DNA of 64,000 nt from Metallyticus violacea (Eukaryota > Arthropoda > Insecta > Mantodea > Metallyticidae), in the NCBI GenBank assembly GCA_030762175.1, contig CM060834.1, forward strand, positions 67,375,501-67,439,500, given 5' to 3'. Of this stretch, positions 63,401-64,000 are shown in pieces. The position numbers and the translations under genes are program-made. The notes under the pieces are model-generated. The model was given only the letters and a program-made list of their open reading frames with translations. It was not told the origin of the DNA and ran no database searches. Within the stretch, counting starts at the first letter, position 1, and each line of letters begins with the position of its first letter.

Positions 63401-63880
63401 TGATAGCCTCAGCAAAGAATATTATGCGCAAAGAATCTCGAAAAGAAAAAAAATTTTTTTCGAAGTTTGGAAACATCGTTAGAATCACTTTTTTTCCGTT
63501 CTTATTTGAGATAACTGGTTCTCTTTCATTATACTAGTTTGATAGGCTCAGTAAAGCATATTATGCGCAAAGAATCTCGAAGAGAAAAAAAAAATATTTT
63601 TTCGAAGTTTGGAAACGTCGTTTGAATCACTTTTTTCCGTTCTTATTTGAGATTACTGGTTCTCTTTCATTATAGTAGTTTGATAGCCTCAGAAAAGCAT
63701 ATTATGCACAAAGAATCACGAAAAGAAAAAAAAATTTTTTCGAAGTTTGGAAACTTCGTTAGAATCACTTTTTTTCCGTTCTTATTTGAGATAACTGGTT
63801 CTCTTTCATTATACTAGTTTGATAGCCTCAGAAATGCATATTATGCGCAAAGAATCTCGAAAACAAAAAAGTTTTTTTTC

Positions 63881-64000
63881 GAAGTTAGGAAACTTCGTTA
63901 GAATCACTTTTTTTCCGTTCTTATTTGAGAAAACTGCTTCTCTTTCATTATACTAGTTTGATAGGCCCAGTAAAGCATATTATGCGCAAAGAATCTCGAA
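63881..64000 (+). repeat. Partial monomer at the right window edge
   Basis: The last unit is a gaagttagg/gagaaaactgc/ggcccag monomer (HOR position 5), cut before its A/T tract. The array continues to the right of the window. Confidence 0.9.

Larger units (their letters stand above)
1..64000 (+). repeat. Satellite DNA array, about 139-bp monomer, about 460 head-to-tail copies
   Basis: The same unit recurs without a break from the first base to the last. It starts with gaagtttgg, passes through a T-run, ccgttc, actagt, gcatattatgc and ctcgaaaag, and ends in an A-run/T-run before the next gaagtttgg. Counting representative units gives 139 bp, with 138-bp and 141-142-bp variants. All copies share one orientation and I saw no inversion. 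Composition is about 30% G+C with five CpGs in the consensus monomer. No stretch over 300 bases differs from this description, so there is no intergenic or unique sequence to describe. Long homogeneous arrays of this type are known from centromeric and pericentromeric heterochromatin of eukaryotes; that placement here is inference. The family is not one I can name. Confidence 0.98.
55761..64000 (+). repeat. Second super-repeat copy, part 4: equal to 12422-20661 (offset 43339)
   Basis: 8240 bp at one constant offset up to the last base of the window. Checks: attatattag (12422/55761), cassette C, cassette D, aaggtaaaaaaa (near 16222/59561), gaatctctttt (near 18341/61680), acttttatctg (near 18763/62102) and ataggcccag (20622/63961). 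The only difference I noticed is 15340 a against 58679 g. The match is cut off by the window edge, so the true duplication is longer. Confidence 0.9.

Noticed and set aside
1..64000. CRISPR array
   Set aside because: Units are contiguous with no constant repeat separated by unique spacers, and the repeat is 139 bp.
1..64000. Human alpha satellite or another named family
   Set aside because: The monomer length is 139 bp rather than 171, and the sequence does not match alpha satellite or the Arabidopsis 178-bp repeat as I know them. No other family could be assigned without a database search.
1..64000. Transposable element or LTR inside the array
   Set aside because: I followed the monomer through the window and saw no insertion, target-site duplication, long terminal repeat or foreign sequence.

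Overview
The window is a single, uninterrupted head-to-tail tandem satellite array. From base 1 to base 64000 every stretch I read is a copy of one AT-rich monomer of about 139 bp (about 30% G+C), roughly 460 copies, all in the same orientation. I found no gene, RNA gene, transposon, CRISPR array or unique sequence, and neither edge of the array lies in the window. Such an array points to a eukaryotic chromosome, most likely centromeric or pericentromeric heterochromatin. I do not recognise the family or the species. The monomer size fits many plant and animal satellites, and it is not human alpha satellite.

The monomers are not interchangeable. They carry linked diagnostic variants (first-block motifs such as ttcgttag, gtcgtttg, ttcgtttg or ggacac, then downstream motifs such as agcgtcag, ggcccag, gcacaaag, ttatgtgag or ccgatc) that recur in fixed order. 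The order defines a 15-monomer higher-order repeat (HOR) of 2085 bp, present at exactly that length seven times. Variant units have 14 monomers (1944 bp) and 16 monomers (2227 bp). In these variants the chimeric monomers at the breakpoints look like the two reciprocal products of unequal crossover between the same two neighbouring monomers.

Layout by duplication: 1-12.4 kb is HOR territory with periods of 2085 bp and about 7.08 kb. 12.6-17.6 kb holds two divergent cassettes and a 2.2-kb local duplication. 17.6-23.7 kb repeats 4.8-10.9 kb (offset 12777). 23.7-27.0 kb repeats 11.9-15.2 kb (offset 11804). 27.0-32.8 kb repeats 18.0-23.7 kb (offset 9030, falling to 8890). 32.8-40.3 kb repeats 1-7.1 kb. 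40.3-64.0 kb is a second copy of 1-20.7 kb, with offset running 40286, 40008, 43618, then 43339. It differs by two losses of two monomers and one perfect 3610-bp tandem duplication (45821-53040). The hierarchy is therefore 139 bp, 2085 bp, about 7.1 kb, about 12.8 kb and about 43 kb. Nearly all size changes are whole numbers of monomers.

Each monomer carries a perfect 8-bp-arm inverted repeat, a second short dyad, a 15-nt A/T tract whose A-to-T switch point moves while its length stays fixed, and a partial resemblance to the CENP-B box. The short open reading frames (69-84 codons) are chance products of the repeat and are not annotated as genes. All coordinates and offsets come from reading by eye; breakpoints are good to roughly one monomer unless stated otherwise.
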